From: DATEVL01 sp035471625
GTDB taxonomy: Bacteria; Chloroflexota; Anaerolineae; Anaerolineales; E44-bin32
NCBI GenBank assembly: GCA_035471625.1
Contig: DATIPT010000066.1
Span: 1-44,676 of the forward strand
Reading direction: 5' to 3'
DNA length: 44,676 bases
Within the stretch, counting starts at the first letter, position 1, and every line of letters begins with the position of its first letter. Under the pieces are notes generated by a model. That model ran no database searches, was not told where the DNA came from, and was given only the letters and a program-made list of their open reading frames with translations. Shown here in pieces: positions 7,826 to 16,211 of this stretch. Position numbers and translations under genes: made by a program.

Positions 7826-8311
7826 ATGCACCTGCCGCGCAAGACTTTCGTGCTGGCCATGAGCGTCATCGCCCTGCTGGGCGCCTTGGCCTTCCCTGCC
7901 TTTGCCCAGGAACCGACGCCGTCCGACGATGAAGTCAACGCCATCGCCAAGCAGCTCTATTGTCCGGTGTGCGAGAACATCCCTCTGGATGTGTGTCCCA
8001 CGCAAGCCTGCGAACAGTGGCGCGGCACGATCCGCGAGAAGCTGGCCCTGGGCTGGTCGGAGGATCAGATCAAGGACTACTTCGTAGCGCAATACGGCGA
8101 CCGCGTGCTGGCCACTCCGCCAGCCCGCGGGCTGAACTGGCTGGTCTACGTCCTGCCGCCGCTCGTCATCTTGGCCAGCGCCGTTCTGCTGGGGATGACC
8201 CTGCGCCGGTGGGAGCGACCCGTCGAGGCGACTCCGAAGCCCCACGCCTCCGAGACGGACGCCGACCCCTACGCGCAACGTCTTGAAGAGGAGCTCCGCA
8301 GGAGATCGTAG
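7826..8311 (+). CDS. ccmH: Cytochrome c maturation thiol protein CcmH
   Basis: CcmH keeps apocytochrome cysteines reduced and ready for haem attachment. The 161-residue protein has a cleavable signal peptide ending near AFAQE (about residue 28), the redox motif CPVC (C46, C49) in place of the common LRCxxC, the following helical bundle, and a C-terminal membrane helix (about 108-130). A second cysteine pair, C57 and C62 (DVCPTQAC), lies close to the active motif and may take part in its chemistry or structure. It starts 15 bases after ccmF. Beyond it are 124 bases without a gene before ccmG. Confidence 0.93.
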   Translation: MHLPRKTFVLAMSVIALLGALAFPAFAQEPTPSDDEVNAIAKQLYCPVCENIPLDVCPTQACEQWRGTIREKLALGWSEDQIKDYFVAQYGDRVLATPPARGLNWLVYVLPPLVILASAVLLGMTLRRWERPVEATPKPHASETDADPYAQRLEEELRRRS

Positions 8312-8435
8312 AAGCCTCACGACGGACTCGTAGTGAGCGGCCTGCGCCCATGACTCGACCCCACACACACGCCCCGACCCGATTGCCCTCCCGCCAACGC
8401 AGGCAAGACGGCTCGGTATCGCTTGGGAGGTTTTG

Positions 8436-8999
8436 GTGACCGAAGAGCAAGTCCAGAGAGGCAAGCCGGGTGCTTCCGGCCGACGCTGGATCACCATCGC
8501 AATCTGGCTCGCGGTCTTCGCCCTGTTGGCGATCCTCGGCCTGGGCCTGGTCCGCACCCAGCAGGGCCCTGTCGGCGTCGGCGCCAGGGTCCCATCCTTC
8601 ACGCTGACCACCTTCGATGGGGAGACCGTCTCGATCGAGGATCTCCGCGGCCAGGTGGTGGTCATCAACTTCTGGGCTTCCTGGTGCAAGCCGTGTGAGC
8701 AGGAAGCTGCCGAACTCGAGCAAGCCCATCAACGGCTGAAGGATGACGGGGTGGTCTTTCTCGGGATCGACTACGTCGATACCGAAACGGAGGCGCGTGC
8801 CTATCTCAGCCGCTTCGGGATCACGTACCGGAATGGCCCGGATCTCCGTACGAAGATCTCGCAGGCCTTCCGCATGCGGGGAGTCCCCGAGACCTACGTG
8901 GTCGACCCGGACGGGATCATCGTCTCCGTGAAGATTGGGCCCTACCTGTCGTTGCAGGAAATCCTCGACGACGTCGAAGCCGCCCGGAGCGGGGGCTGA
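8436..8999 (+). CDS. ccmG: Thioredoxin-like thiol:disulfide oxidoreductase (CcmG/ResA type)
   Basis: This membrane-anchored periplasmic thioredoxin probably reduces apocytochrome c or CcmH. The 187-residue product has one helix (about 17-38) and a TlpA/AhpC-like thioredoxin fold. It carries FWASWCKPCEQE with active cysteines C84 and C87, and the cis-proline loop RGVPETYVVD. The GTG at 8436 is chosen because GGGAGG (8425-8430) lies five bases before it; an in-frame TTG three bases earlier would be too close. The next gene starts one base after its stop. Its place in the ccm operon supports CcmG over a general TlpA. Confidence 0.92.
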   Translation: MTEEQVQRGKPGASGRRWITIAIWLAVFALLAILGLGLVRTQQGPVGVGARVPSFTLTTFDGETVSIEDLRGQVVVINFWASWCKPCEQEAAELEQAHQRLKDDGVVFLGIDYVDTETEARAYLSRFGITYRNGPDLRTKISQAFRMRGVPETYVVDPDGIIVSVKIGPYLSLQEILDDVEAARSGG

Positions 9000-9000
9000 G

Positions 9001-9450
9001 ATGGACTGGATGGCACTCCTGCTCGTGGCCGGCATGGCCGTCCTCGCCGCGGCCTATATCGCCCGCCCGCTGATCGTCGGTGAAGCGCACGAACCCGGCG
9101 CGCGGGAGCGACGTCTCTCGACCCTGTATGCCGAGCGGGACCAGGTCCTGTCTCTGATCAGCGAGTTGGATGTGGACTACACCCTGGGGAAGATCCTCCC
9201 GGAGGACTACCAGGCGCAGCGCGCCGAGTACGTCCGGCGCGGGGCCGATCTCCTACGATCCATCGATGAGCTCGCGCCGACGGCGGAAGCCGGCCTTCGG
9301 GCTGGTTCCGACCAGGATTCCCTCGAAGCGCGTATCGCCCAGCTGCGCGCCCGGGCCGCCGGCTTCTGCGCCAAGTGCGGGAATCCGTTGGTGCTTGGCG
9401 ACCGGTTCTGCTCATCCTGCGGGCAGCCCGTGCCCGAGGTTCGTGCATGA
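9001..9450 (+). CDS. CcmI-like membrane protein with C-terminal zinc ribbon
   Basis: The 149-residue protein has an N-terminal membrane helix (about 4-22). A helical segment follows (about 35-92, RLSTLYAERDQVLSLISELDVDY ending in EDYQAQRAEYVRR), which resembles the N-terminal part of CcmI. The C terminus is a zinc ribbon with C123, C126, C137 and C140. CcmI presents apocytochromes to the ligase in proteobacteria, but there its C terminus is a TPR domain, not a zinc ribbon. I infer an equivalent role from position and the N-terminal likeness. The ATG directly follows the ccmG stop and the gene overlaps the next by four bases (ATGA). It could also be a general membrane zinc-ribbon protein. Confidence 0.6.
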   Translation: MDWMALLLVAGMAVLAAAYIARPLIVGEAHEPGARERRLSTLYAERDQVLSLISELDVDYTLGKILPEDYQAQRAEYVRRGADLLRSIDELAPTAEAGLRAGSDQDSLEARIAQLRARAAGFCAKCGNPLVLGDRFCSSCGQPVPEVRA

Positions 9451-11297
9451 GGCCTGCGATTCTCACGACGCTCGGAGCGCTCGCCCTCAGCGCATGCTCT
9501 CTCGCCGGTGACATGACCCCGCCCCCGAGTCTGGCGACGGCTCAGGCCCAGGGTTTGGGATTCCCCCCGACGCTGGCCCCATCCGTCCTTCCGGACCGGC
9601 TTGCCGACACCGATGCCGGTGCCGTCATCTACTTCGAGAAGTGCTCGCCATGCCACGGCGAAGCCGGCGGCGGCGACGGCCCCCAGGCCGCACAGCTTCC
9701 CAATCCGCCGACGGCGTTCACGGACCTCCAGGTGGCGCAGCGCGCCATTCCGGAGGCGTGGTTTGAGGTGGTCACCGAAGGGCGATTCGATCGGTTCATG
9801 CCGGGGTTCTCCAGCCTGAGTGATGATCAGCGCTGGGATGTCGTGGGGTACGCGCTCTCGCTGAGCCTTCCGCGAGACCAGGTGCAGGCGGGAGAGACCC
9901 TCTTCGGGGAAGCCTGCGCCGCCTGCCATGGGGACAACGGGGCAGGCGACGGCCAAATCGTCGACTTGACCTCCCCGACGTTCCAGTCCGGCCGATCGTG
10001 GCTGGCGCTCTACGGAGCCATAAGCCAGGGCGTTGGGGATTCCATGCCGGCGTACGCCGATACGCTCTCCGACGACGAACGCTGGGCCGCAGCGGCGTTT
10101 GTCCGGTCTCTGGGTCTGACCGGGAGCGGGGTTTCGCCGGTGACGACGCCGACGGCCGAACCGACCGTCGACCTGACGGCCGCCGGACCGACGCCGGATG
10201 GGACGATCTCTCCGCAGGTGACGCCTACCGAGGTCGTCGCCGGGGTGATGGTGCAGGGCGAAGTCGTCAATGGAACCAGCGGCGGCGGTCCGCCATCGCA
10301 GCTGGAGGTCAGCCTGCGCGGCTTTGACGGGGGAGCCGAAGCGCTGGCCCAAACGACGACAACCGACACCCGCGGCCGCTATCAGTTTCCGGGGATTGAG
10401 GTCGTCGCCGGGCGTCAGTATGTGCTGACGACGACCTACCAGGATGTCCTGTATGCTTCTGAGATCGTCGAGATCCCTGGGACCTCGGCGACGCTCGATG
10501 TCCCCCTCCAGGTCTTCGAGACGACCACCAATCCGGACGCGGTTCGCGTCAGCCGACTCCACTTGTTGTTCGACTTCCCGGCCGAGGGGGTCGTCCAGGT
10601 CGTCGAACTGTGGTTGCTCTCCAACCTCGGTGAGCGGACGGTGTACGAGCCGGAAACCGGCGCCCTGGAGATCGAGCTTCCGGAGGGGGCAACCGGATTG
10701 AGTCTCGACGGCGGGACTGTTGGTGATCGCTACGAACTGACTTCGACGGGTTTCCGCGACCGACGCCCCCTCACCCCGGGCGACTCCACCGGCGAACTGG
10801 TGTTCAGCTACAACCTTCCCTACACGGGCCGGATGGAATTTGCACGCCCAGTCGCGTATCCCGTGGACGCGGTCGTGGTCCTTTCGCCGGAAGGCGGTCC
10901 GATCGTCTCAGGCGACGGGGTCGAAGATCGCGGCGTTCGAGACATTTCCGGGGCTGGTATGCACAACTACGCCTTGCCGGCCGTCCCGGCCGGAGGCGTC
11001 GTGACGCTGACCCTCAGCGGCCGGATCGGTGGAGGCCCGGCGACCCCAGCCAATACGACCTCGATCCTGTTCGGCTTGGCCGGGTTGGCGCTGATCGCCG
11101 TCGCCGCCGTGCTCTTCCTGCGAAGACCGCCTCCGACCGGTGCCGGACCCAAGCCGGCCCCTGTCAGCGACGACACCGTCCTGTGGGCGATCGCTTCCCT
11201 CGACAATGAATTCGCCGCCGGGAGACTCGCAGAGGATGAGTATCGCCGACGGCGCGACGAACTCCTCCGCCAGGCTGCCCCGGGATCGCGGCCGTGA
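9447..11297 (+). CDS. Two-haem cytochrome c lipoprotein with carboxypeptidase-like domain and SHOCT-like tail
   Basis: The 616-residue protein begins with a lipoprotein signal (lipobox LSAC, C17). Two cytochrome c domains follow: CSPCH (C66-H70) with a likely Met ligand in RFMPGF, and CAACH (C157-H161) with DSMPAY. After a Thr/Pro-rich linker comes a carboxypeptidase-regulatory-like beta domain (about 265-350), further beta-rich sequence, and a membrane helix (about 535-557). The C-terminal tail (DDTVLWAIASLDNEFAAGRLAEDEYRRRRDELL) looks like a SHOCT oligomerisation motif. It is anchored at both ends, which is unusual. It sits between the CcmI-like gene and ccmA with four-base overlaps on both sides, so it is translated with the maturation genes. 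Its function is unknown. Confidence 0.8.
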   Translation: MRPAILTTLGALALSACSLAGDMTPPPSLATAQAQGLGFPPTLAPSVLPDRLADTDAGAVIYFEKCSPCHGEAGGGDGPQAAQLPNPPTAFTDLQVAQRAIPEAWFEVVTEGRFDRFMPGFSSLSDDQRWDVVGYALSLSLPRDQVQAGETLFGEACAACHGDNGAGDGQIVDLTSPTFQSGRSWLALYGAISQGVGDSMPAYADTLSDDERWAAAAFVRSLGLTGSGVSPVTTPTAEPTVDLTAAGPTPDGTISPQVTPTEVVAGVMVQGEVVNGTSGGGPPSQLEVSLRGFDGGAEALAQTTTTDTRGRYQFPGIEVVAGRQYVLTTTYQDVLYASEIVEIPGTSATLDVPLQVFETTTNPDAVRVSRLHLLFDFPAEGVVQVVELWLLSNLGERTVYEPETGALEIELPEGATGLSLDGGTVGDRYELTSTGFRDRRPLTPGDSTGELVFSYNLPYTGRMEFARPVAYPVDAVVVLSPEGGPIVSGDGVEDRGVRDISGAGMHNYALPAVPAGGVVTLTLSGRIGGGPATPANTTSILFGLAGLALIAVAAVLFLRRPPPTGAGPKPAPVSDDTVLWAIASLDNEFAAGRLAEDEYRRRRDELLRQAAPGSRP

Positions 11298-11992
11298 TCG
11301 AAATCCGCGCGCTGATCAAGACCTTCGGGATCAAGCCTGTCTTGCGGGGACTGAATCTTCACGTCGAGGCCGGGGAGTTCGTCGCCCTGCTGGGTCCGAA
11401 CGGCGCCGGGAAGACGACCTTGCTCCGGATCCTGGCATCCCTGGCTCGCCCCACGCTGGGTGAAGTCCGCCTGGCCGGGTTCCGCTTGCCCGGCGAGGCG
11501 GCCGCCGTCCGCCGGGTCCTGGGTGTCGTCTCCCATCAACCGCTCCTCTACGGCGACCTGACGGCCGAGGAGAACCTGCGGTTCTACGCCCGGCTGTATG
11601 CGATCCCCAGGCCGAAAGAGCGGATTGACGAGATCCTGGCGCTGGTCGGCCTCGATCGGCGGCGGCGAGATCGCGTCCGCGAGTACTCCCGCGGCATGCA
11701 GCAACGGTTGGCGATCGGCCGGGCGGTGCTCCACGATCCTCAAGTGCTGCTGTTCGACGAACCGCATACGGGATTGGACCAAGACGCATCGACCATGCTC
11801 GACTCGATCCTGCGGCAGGTAGCGTCGCAGGGTCGGACGGTCGTGATGACGTCGCACGACTTGCTGCGAGCGTCGGATCTGGCGACGCGCATCGACATCC
11901 TCTCCAAGGGAGTCATCGCCCGATCCCTCTCCCGGACGGATCCCGAGTGGAAAGATCTCCCAGCCCTGTACAGGGCGGTGGCCCATGGCTGA
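11294..11992 (+). CDS. ccmA: Haem exporter ATP-binding protein CcmA
   Basis: CcmA is the ATPase of the CcmABCD complex, which drives release of haem-loaded CcmE. The 232-residue product has Walker A GPNGAGKTT (34-42), an ABC signature in variant form YSRGMQQR (131-138), and Walker B VLLFDEPHTGLD (from 151). FDEPHTGLD is typical of the CcmA/ABC-2 ATPase group. The start is a GTG overlapping the previous stop (GTGA), and the C terminus overlaps ccmB by eight bases. On sequence alone other ABC-2 ATPases are possible; the context settles it. Confidence 0.92.
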   Translation: MIEIRALIKTFGIKPVLRGLNLHVEAGEFVALLGPNGAGKTTLLRILASLARPTLGEVRLAGFRLPGEAAAVRRVLGVVSHQPLLYGDLTAEENLRFYARLYAIPRPKERIDEILALVGLDRRRRDRVREYSRGMQQRLAIGRAVLHDPQVLLFDEPHTGLDQDASTMLDSILRQVASQGRTVVMTSHDLLRASDLATRIDILSKGVIARSLSRTDPEWKDLPALYRAVAHG

Positions 11993-12704
11993 GACGACCG
12001 GGATCGAAGCGCCGCCGCGCCTCAACCCGATCGCGACCTTCTTGCGGGCCGCTGGAGCCGTCGTCTGGAAGGACCTGGCCGCCGAGCTCCGCAGCCGGGA
12101 ACTGACCGGGGCGATGCTGGTCTTCGCCCTGCTCGTGGTCCTGATTTTCAACTTTGCCCTTGAGCTCGACGTTCGGACGAGATCAACGATCACCGCCGGG
12201 GTGCTGTGGGTGACGTTCGCCTTCGCCGGCACGTTGGGATTGAATCGTTCGATGGCCGTCGAGCAGGATCGCGGTTGTCTCGACGGGCTGCTCCTGGCGC
12301 CGGTTGATCGCAGCGCGATCTACTTCGGGAAGGTCGGCGCCAACTTGGCGTTCTTAGGGATCGTCGTTGCCGTCGTCCTCCCGGTCTACAGCATTCTCTA
12401 CAACGTGAACCTGTTTCTTCCGGGACTGCTGGCGGTCATCGTGCTCGGCTCGATCGGGTATGTTGCCGTGGGGACCCTGCTGGCGGCGATGGCGGTCCAG
12501 GCGCGGACGCGGGATGTGCTCCTCCCCATCCTGCTCTTCCCGGTCGCCCTGCCGGTGTTGATCCCGGCCGTCAAGGCCAGCACCGGATTCCTCCAGGGGC
12601 TACCGATGGAGGAGATCGCGACCTGGATCCGGCTGCTGGTCGTGTACGATGTCGTCTTCGTGGTGGTGGCCTGGTGGGTGTTCGACTACGTCGTTGAAGA
12701 GTGA
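11985..12704 (+). CDS. ccmB: Haem exporter permease CcmB
   Basis: The 239-residue integral membrane protein has six predicted helices (from about residue 43 on) and a soluble N terminus of about 40 residues. The segment AVVWKDLAAELRSRE followed by an early helix is characteristic of CcmB. So is the internal stretch ALNRSMAVEQDRGCLDGLLLAPVDRSAIYFGK, here with GTLGLNRS at its start. It forms the membrane part of the CcmAB transporter with CcmC and CcmD. It overlaps ccmA and is followed by 72 bases without a gene before ccmC. Confidence 0.93.
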   Translation: MAETTGIEAPPRLNPIATFLRAAGAVVWKDLAAELRSRELTGAMLVFALLVVLIFNFALELDVRTRSTITAGVLWVTFAFAGTLGLNRSMAVEQDRGCLDGLLLAPVDRSAIYFGKVGANLAFLGIVVAVVLPVYSILYNVNLFLPGLLAVIVLGSIGYVAVGTLLAAMAVQARTRDVLLPILLFPVALPVLIPAVKASTGFLQGLPMEEIATWIRLLVVYDVVFVVVAWWVFDYVVEE

Positions 12705-12776
12705 CCGAGAGCGGGCCCGGGCGGCCGGCTGCGGAGCGATGGTCGCCGATGAATCAGAAATCGTGAGGAGGCGTGG

Positions 12777-13478
12777 ATGGAACGGATGCCGAGAGGGCTC
12801 AAGATCCTGACGGGAATCACGGTGGTGCTGTTTGCCGCCGCGCTGTACATGGTGCTCGTCTACGCGCCGACCGAGGCCGTGATGGGAGCGGTCCAACGCG
12901 TCTTCTACTTCCACGTGGCCGCCGGGTGGGTAGGGGCGGTGGCGTTCCTGGTGACGGCGGTGTCGGGAGGGCTCTACCTGGCAAAGGGGGACCGCAAGTG
13001 GGACCGTCTCGCGGTGTCGTCAGTCGAGATCGGACTGGTCTTCACTTTCGCCAACATCGTCAGCGGCTCGGTCTGGGCGCGGCCGATCTGGAATACCTGG
13101 TGGACGTGGGATCTGCGCCTGGTGACGGCGACGGTGATGGAGCTGGTGTATCTGGCCTACATGCTGCTGCGCCAGGGCATTGAGGATCCCGACCGGAGGG
13201 CACGGTTCGGCGCGATCTACGCGATCGTCGGGTTCATCAGCGTCCCGCTGACGTTCCTGTCGATCCGCCTGTTCCGCACCATCCACCCGGTGGTGATCGG
13301 CAGCGGGGATCCGACAGCGCAGGGCGCCTTCGACATGACTCCTCGGATGTTCCAGGCCTTCATGTTCAGTCTGCTGACGTTCACATTCCTGTACATCTCG
13401 CTGGCTTGGCATCGGTTCCGGCTCGAGGGACTCCACGAGCGCCTGGAACAACTCAAGCTGAAGGTGCTCTCGGCCTAG
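12777..13478 (+). CDS. ccmC: Haem-handling protein CcmC
   Basis: CcmC binds haem at the outer membrane face and loads it onto CcmE. The 233-residue protein has six helices, the tryptophan-rich loop NTWWTWDLRL (WWTWD at about 108-112, usually WWDWD or WGTWW-type), and two conserved haem-ligand histidines, H46 in YFHVAAGW and H170 in FRTIHP. GAGGAGG precedes the ATG. It is followed 20 bases later by a CcmD-sized gene. Confidence 0.95.
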   Translation: MERMPRGLKILTGITVVLFAAALYMVLVYAPTEAVMGAVQRVFYFHVAAGWVGAVAFLVTAVSGGLYLAKGDRKWDRLAVSSVEIGLVFTFANIVSGSVWARPIWNTWWTWDLRLVTATVMELVYLAYMLLRQGIEDPDRRARFGAIYAIVGFISVPLTFLSIRLFRTIHPVVIGSGDPTAQGAFDMTPRMFQAFMFSLLTFTFLYISLAWHRFRLEGLHERLEQLKLKVLSA

Positions 13479-13498
13479 GGCCGAAACGGAGAGGACTC

Positions 13499-13663
13499 AT
13501 GCTGCTACAAGACGCGCCTGCCGAAACCCTCAACTACATGTTGCTCGGTTTCGGGGTCATTCTGGGCACGATCGCCCTATACATCCTGAGCGTGTGGATC
13601 CGGATGCGGAACACGCGTCGCGATCTGGCGCTGCTCGAGGAGATGAAGCCGCCGGCGCGGTAG
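13499..13663 (+). CDS. ccmD: Small membrane protein, CcmD-like
   Basis: This 54-residue protein has one membrane helix (about 14-35) followed by a charged helix ending KPPAR. This matches the size and layout of CcmD, which ties CcmC and CcmE to the CcmAB transporter. The sequence of CcmD is poorly conserved, so the call rests on size, topology and position directly after ccmC. A GGAGAGGA lies just before the ATG. It closes the ccm operon. Confidence 0.75.
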   Translation: MLLQDAPAETLNYMLLGFGVILGTIALYILSVWIRMRNTRRDLALLEEMKPPAR

Positions 13664-13746
13664 GGTCCGGAGACCCGGCGTTTCATCAGGCCGGTCGCCA
13701 AAGATGCTCGGGGGACCGCCGGGGGTACCCCCCAGGTCTAGCCGCG

Positions 13747-13774
13747 TTGACTTCGCATTCTCCTGTGCTACACT
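13747..13774 (+). promoter_or_regulatory. Sigma-70-type promoter for the deoxyribosyltransferase-kinase gene
   Basis: TTGACT (13747-13752, five of six) and TACACT (13769-13774, four of six) are separated by 16 bases, in a region free of coding sequence. Transcription would start near 13781, giving a leader of about 220 bases before the ATG at 14003. Confidence 0.6.
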
Positions 13775-13822
13775 CTCCCTTGCCAGTACTGCCGTACTGC
13801 CGGAGGGAGAGGGCCGCCTGTC

Positions 13823-13854
13823 CGAACGCCCCGAGCGGGGCAAGCGGGGTGTTC
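13823..13854 (+). promoter_or_regulatory. Leader hairpin before the nucleoside salvage gene
   Basis: CGAACGCCCCG pairs with CGGGGTGTTCG (one G-U pair) around an 11-base loop. No T-run follows directly, although the next bases are pyrimidine-rich (TTCGACCCTTTCCTC). It lies about 40 bases after the predicted transcription start and 150 bases before the start codon, so it could be an attenuator or a stabilising structure. Confidence 0.35.
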
Positions 13855-14002
13855 GTTCGACCCTTTCCTCTTGCCTGACCTGACAATCGGATGGTTGACC
13901 GACCGGCGTCCCCGGCCGTCTGGGACGTCTGGGTCGGTTTGCCGTGGGATGGTCGAGCCGGGCGCGCAGGCGAGGATCCCGGCTGCCGGAGGGAGGGAGA
14001 CG

Positions 14003-15211
14003 ATGGCTGCGATCCAGGGGGGGATGTTGCGGGCGAAGGAGTGGACCGACGGTCCCGATCGTCCCCTGCGCGTCTACATCGCCGGACCGCTGTTCAGCCA
14101 CGCCGAGCGTCGGTTCAACGTCGAGCTCAACGGCCTGATCCGGCAGATGGGCTTCGAGACGTACTTTCCCCAAGAAGACGCCGGCTTGATTTCCGAGATG
14201 GTCGAGGCCGGCCTCGACGTGCACCAGGCGCGCGACGCGATCTTCGAGCGCAATCGCCTGGCCGTGGAAGAGTGCGACATCGTCGCGTTCATCATCGATG
14301 GGCGGACCCCGGATGAGGGAGCGTGCATCGAGGTCGGCATCGGCTACGCCCTGGGCAAGACCTGCATCGGCCTCAAGACCGACTTCCGCTCGTGCGAGCC
14401 GGGCGGCAACAACCTGATGATCGACGGCGTCGTCCAGTACCGGATCGCTCCCGACCTGGAAGGACTGATGCGGATGCTGCACGAGGCCGAGGCGAACTTG
14501 CGTGTGCCTCGATCCCCGCGTATCACGATCGCGGCCAACGGGCGCGCCCGGCCGTATGTCGCCGTCGTCGGGAGCATCGGTGCCGGCAAGTCAACGCTCG
14601 TCCGTCTCCTGGGCGAGCGGCCGGGGTGGTCCCGGATCGACGAGCCGGTCGAAGAGAACCCCTACCTCAGCGGCGTCTACCAGAATCTGGAAGGCCTGGC
14701 GCTGCGGGTCCAGACGTTCTACCTGGGCGGCCGGACGCGCCAGCATATGCGGGCGCTCGAGGTGGATGGCCCCGCCGTCCAGGATCGTTGCCTGTACGAG
14801 GACACCGAGGTATTCGCCTCGACGTACCATCAGTTGGGAGCCTTCGACTCGATCGACCTGACAACCCTGAATACCCTCTACCATGCCCTCGCCGAACTCC
14901 TGCCGCGGCCGGATCTGCTGATCTACCTGCGGGTCCCGCTGGAGGTCCAGCTGAGCCGCATCCGACAGCGCGGTCGCGAGTTCGAGCAGGCGATCGATAC
15001 CGACTTCCTGGTCGCCCTCAACCGGAACTACGAAGCGTGGATCGACCGACAGGGATGGGCCCCGGTTCTGCGGATTGACTCCGGGACGGGGACCTATCTC
15101 GAAGACGCGCACGCCCGCTCGGTGCTCTTCCGGCGGATCGACAGCGCCCTTGAGGAGGCCGCGCGCTTCACGCCCGAGCGCGTCTTCCGGCTTCCGGCTG
15201 ATGTCGGCTGA
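14003..15211 (+). CDS. Nucleoside 2-deoxyribosyltransferase fused to deoxynucleoside kinase
   Basis: The 402-residue protein joins two salvage enzymes. Residues about 22-165 are a nucleoside 2-deoxyribosyltransferase fold: RVYIAGPLFSHAERRF, then IIDGRTPDEGACIEVGIGYALGK with E110 as the likely nucleophile. Residues about 184-395 are a deoxynucleoside kinase: P-loop GSIGAGKST (190-198), DEPVEENPYL, the DR pair at 261-262 (usually ERS/DRS), and a LID RIRQRGREFEQ. The first domain swaps or removes bases on deoxyribose and the second phosphorylates deoxynucleosides to dNMP. The ATG at 14003 has a strong GGAGGGAGGGAGA before it. The EamA gene overlaps its end by 11 bases. Which nucleosides are used cannot be read from the sequence. 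Confidence 0.88.
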   Translation: MAAIQGGMLRAKEWTDGPDRPLRVYIAGPLFSHAERRFNVELNGLIRQMGFETYFPQEDAGLISEMVEAGLDVHQARDAIFERNRLAVEECDIVAFIIDGRTPDEGACIEVGIGYALGKTCIGLKTDFRSCEPGGNNLMIDGVVQYRIAPDLEGLMRMLHEAEANLRVPRSPRITIAANGRARPYVAVVGSIGAGKSTLVRLLGERPGWSRIDEPVEENPYLSGVYQNLEGLALRVQTFYLGGRTRQHMRALEVDGPAVQDRCLYEDTEVFASTYHQLGAFDSIDLTTLNTLYHALAELLPRPDLLIYLRVPLEVQLSRIRQRGREFEQAIDTDFLVALNRNYEAWIDRQGWAPVLRIDSGTGTYLEDAHARSVLFRRIDSALEEAARFTPERVFRLPADVG

Positions 15212-16166
15212 GACCGGGCCCGGGGGAGACTCGTCGCTGCAGGCTCCCGGCTCCGGTTCGCATCGCAACGCCGTTGGGCTGGCGCTCCTCGTCACCATCC
15301 TGTGGGCGTCCTCCTACATCCTGGTCAAGATCGGACTGCGGGAGATCCCGCCGCTCACGTTCGCCGGGATGCGGTACTTCCTCGGATTCGTGGTGCTCTT
15401 CCTGTTGCATCGGATCCAACGCCGGCCTGTGCCGCGGAACCTCCCGCCGGCCACGTGGCGGGCGATGTTTGGCCTCGGGCTGGTCGCCTATGCGCTGGCC
15501 CCCGGGGCGATGTTCCTCAGCCTCAGCATGCTGCCGGTGATCACCGCCAACTTCGTCTTCCAGGCCGGGATCCCCTTGCTCGTGGCAATCTCGAGCGGGA
15601 TGTTCCTCGGAGAGCGCACGAGCCTCCGGCAGTGGTTCGGCGTCGCCCTGACGATCGGCGGGGTGTATTTGGCCTTCCCCCTGGCCCCGGCCGGCGGCGA
15701 ACTCCTCGGCATCCTCCTCGCCGGGCTGGCGGCGGCCGCCGGCGCAGCCTCCAACCAGTTGACGCGCTTCATCATGCGCGACACGCACCTGCGGGCGCAG
15801 GATGTGACCATGATCACGGTGGGGATCGGCAGCAGTATCCTGCTGGCGATCGGCCTCCTCGTTGAGCCGCTGCCGGCGATCTCCCTCGAGTCGGTCGGCC
15901 TGCTGCTCTGGCTCGCCGTGGTCAACACCGCCATCGCCTTCACCCTGTGGAACATCGCCTTGCGGACCCTGCGCGCGCTGGAGGCCGGAGTCATCGCCAC
16001 GGCCCAGGTCATCGAGGTGACTCTGATGGCGTGGCTCATCCTCGGGGAGCCGGTCGGTCTGTACGGGGCCCTGGCGGCGGTCCTCATTCTGGCCGGCGTC
16101 ATCCTGGTCCAGACGCCGTCCCGGGTGCCGCGACCGGCCCCGATCAGCGAGCCCGGAGCCGGCTGA
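15201..16166 (+). CDS. EamA/DMT-family transporter
   Basis: The 321-residue protein has about ten hydrophobic helices arranged as two EamA repeats. The first starts NAVGLALLVTILWASSYILVKIGL, the second near LLGILLAGLAAAAGAASNQL. Members of the drug/metabolite transporter superfamily export amino acids, nucleosides or other small metabolites. The ATG overlaps the end of the deoxynucleoside kinase gene, so a link to nucleoside traffic is possible but unproven. The N-terminal 30 residues are polar and not part of the fold. Confidence 0.88.
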   Translation: MSAETGPGGDSSLQAPGSGSHRNAVGLALLVTILWASSYILVKIGLREIPPLTFAGMRYFLGFVVLFLLHRIQRRPVPRNLPPATWRAMFGLGLVAYALAPGAMFLSLSMLPVITANFVFQAGIPLLVAISSGMFLGERTSLRQWFGVALTIGGVYLAFPLAPAGGELLGILLAGLAAAAGAASNQLTRFIMRDTHLRAQDVTMITVGIGSSILLAIGLLVEPLPAISLESVGLLLWLAVVNTAIAFTLWNIALRTLRALEAGVIATAQVIEVTLMAWLILGEPVGLYGALAAVLILAGVILVQTPSRVPRPAPISEPGAG

Positions 16167-16211
16167 TCGGGCCGGCGTTGTCGCCAGAACCAGCCAAAGG
16201 AGGAATCCTTC

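Larger units (their letters stand above)
13664..14002. other. Intergenic stretch with promoter and leader before the nucleoside salvage gene
   Basis: These 339 bases hold a small hairpin GGGTC-CGGA-GACCC just after ccmD (13663-13676), a perfect 12-base palindrome GGGGGTACCCCC (13721-13732), a good promoter (13747-13774) and a leader hairpin (13823-13854). The open frame reading into the next gene from 13871 lacks a ribosome site and is not family-like, so I treat it as untranslated leader. Confidence 0.5.

Noticed and set aside
13721..13732. Perfect palindrome GGGGGTACCCCC considered as a terminator after ccmD.
   Set aside because: It has no loop and no T-run. In GC-rich sequence such a short palindrome can occur by chance.
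13785..13805. Short direct repeat GTACTGCC, seen twice, considered as a CRISPR or regulator site.
   Set aside because: Two eight-base units are too few and too short for an array, and no known operator matches.
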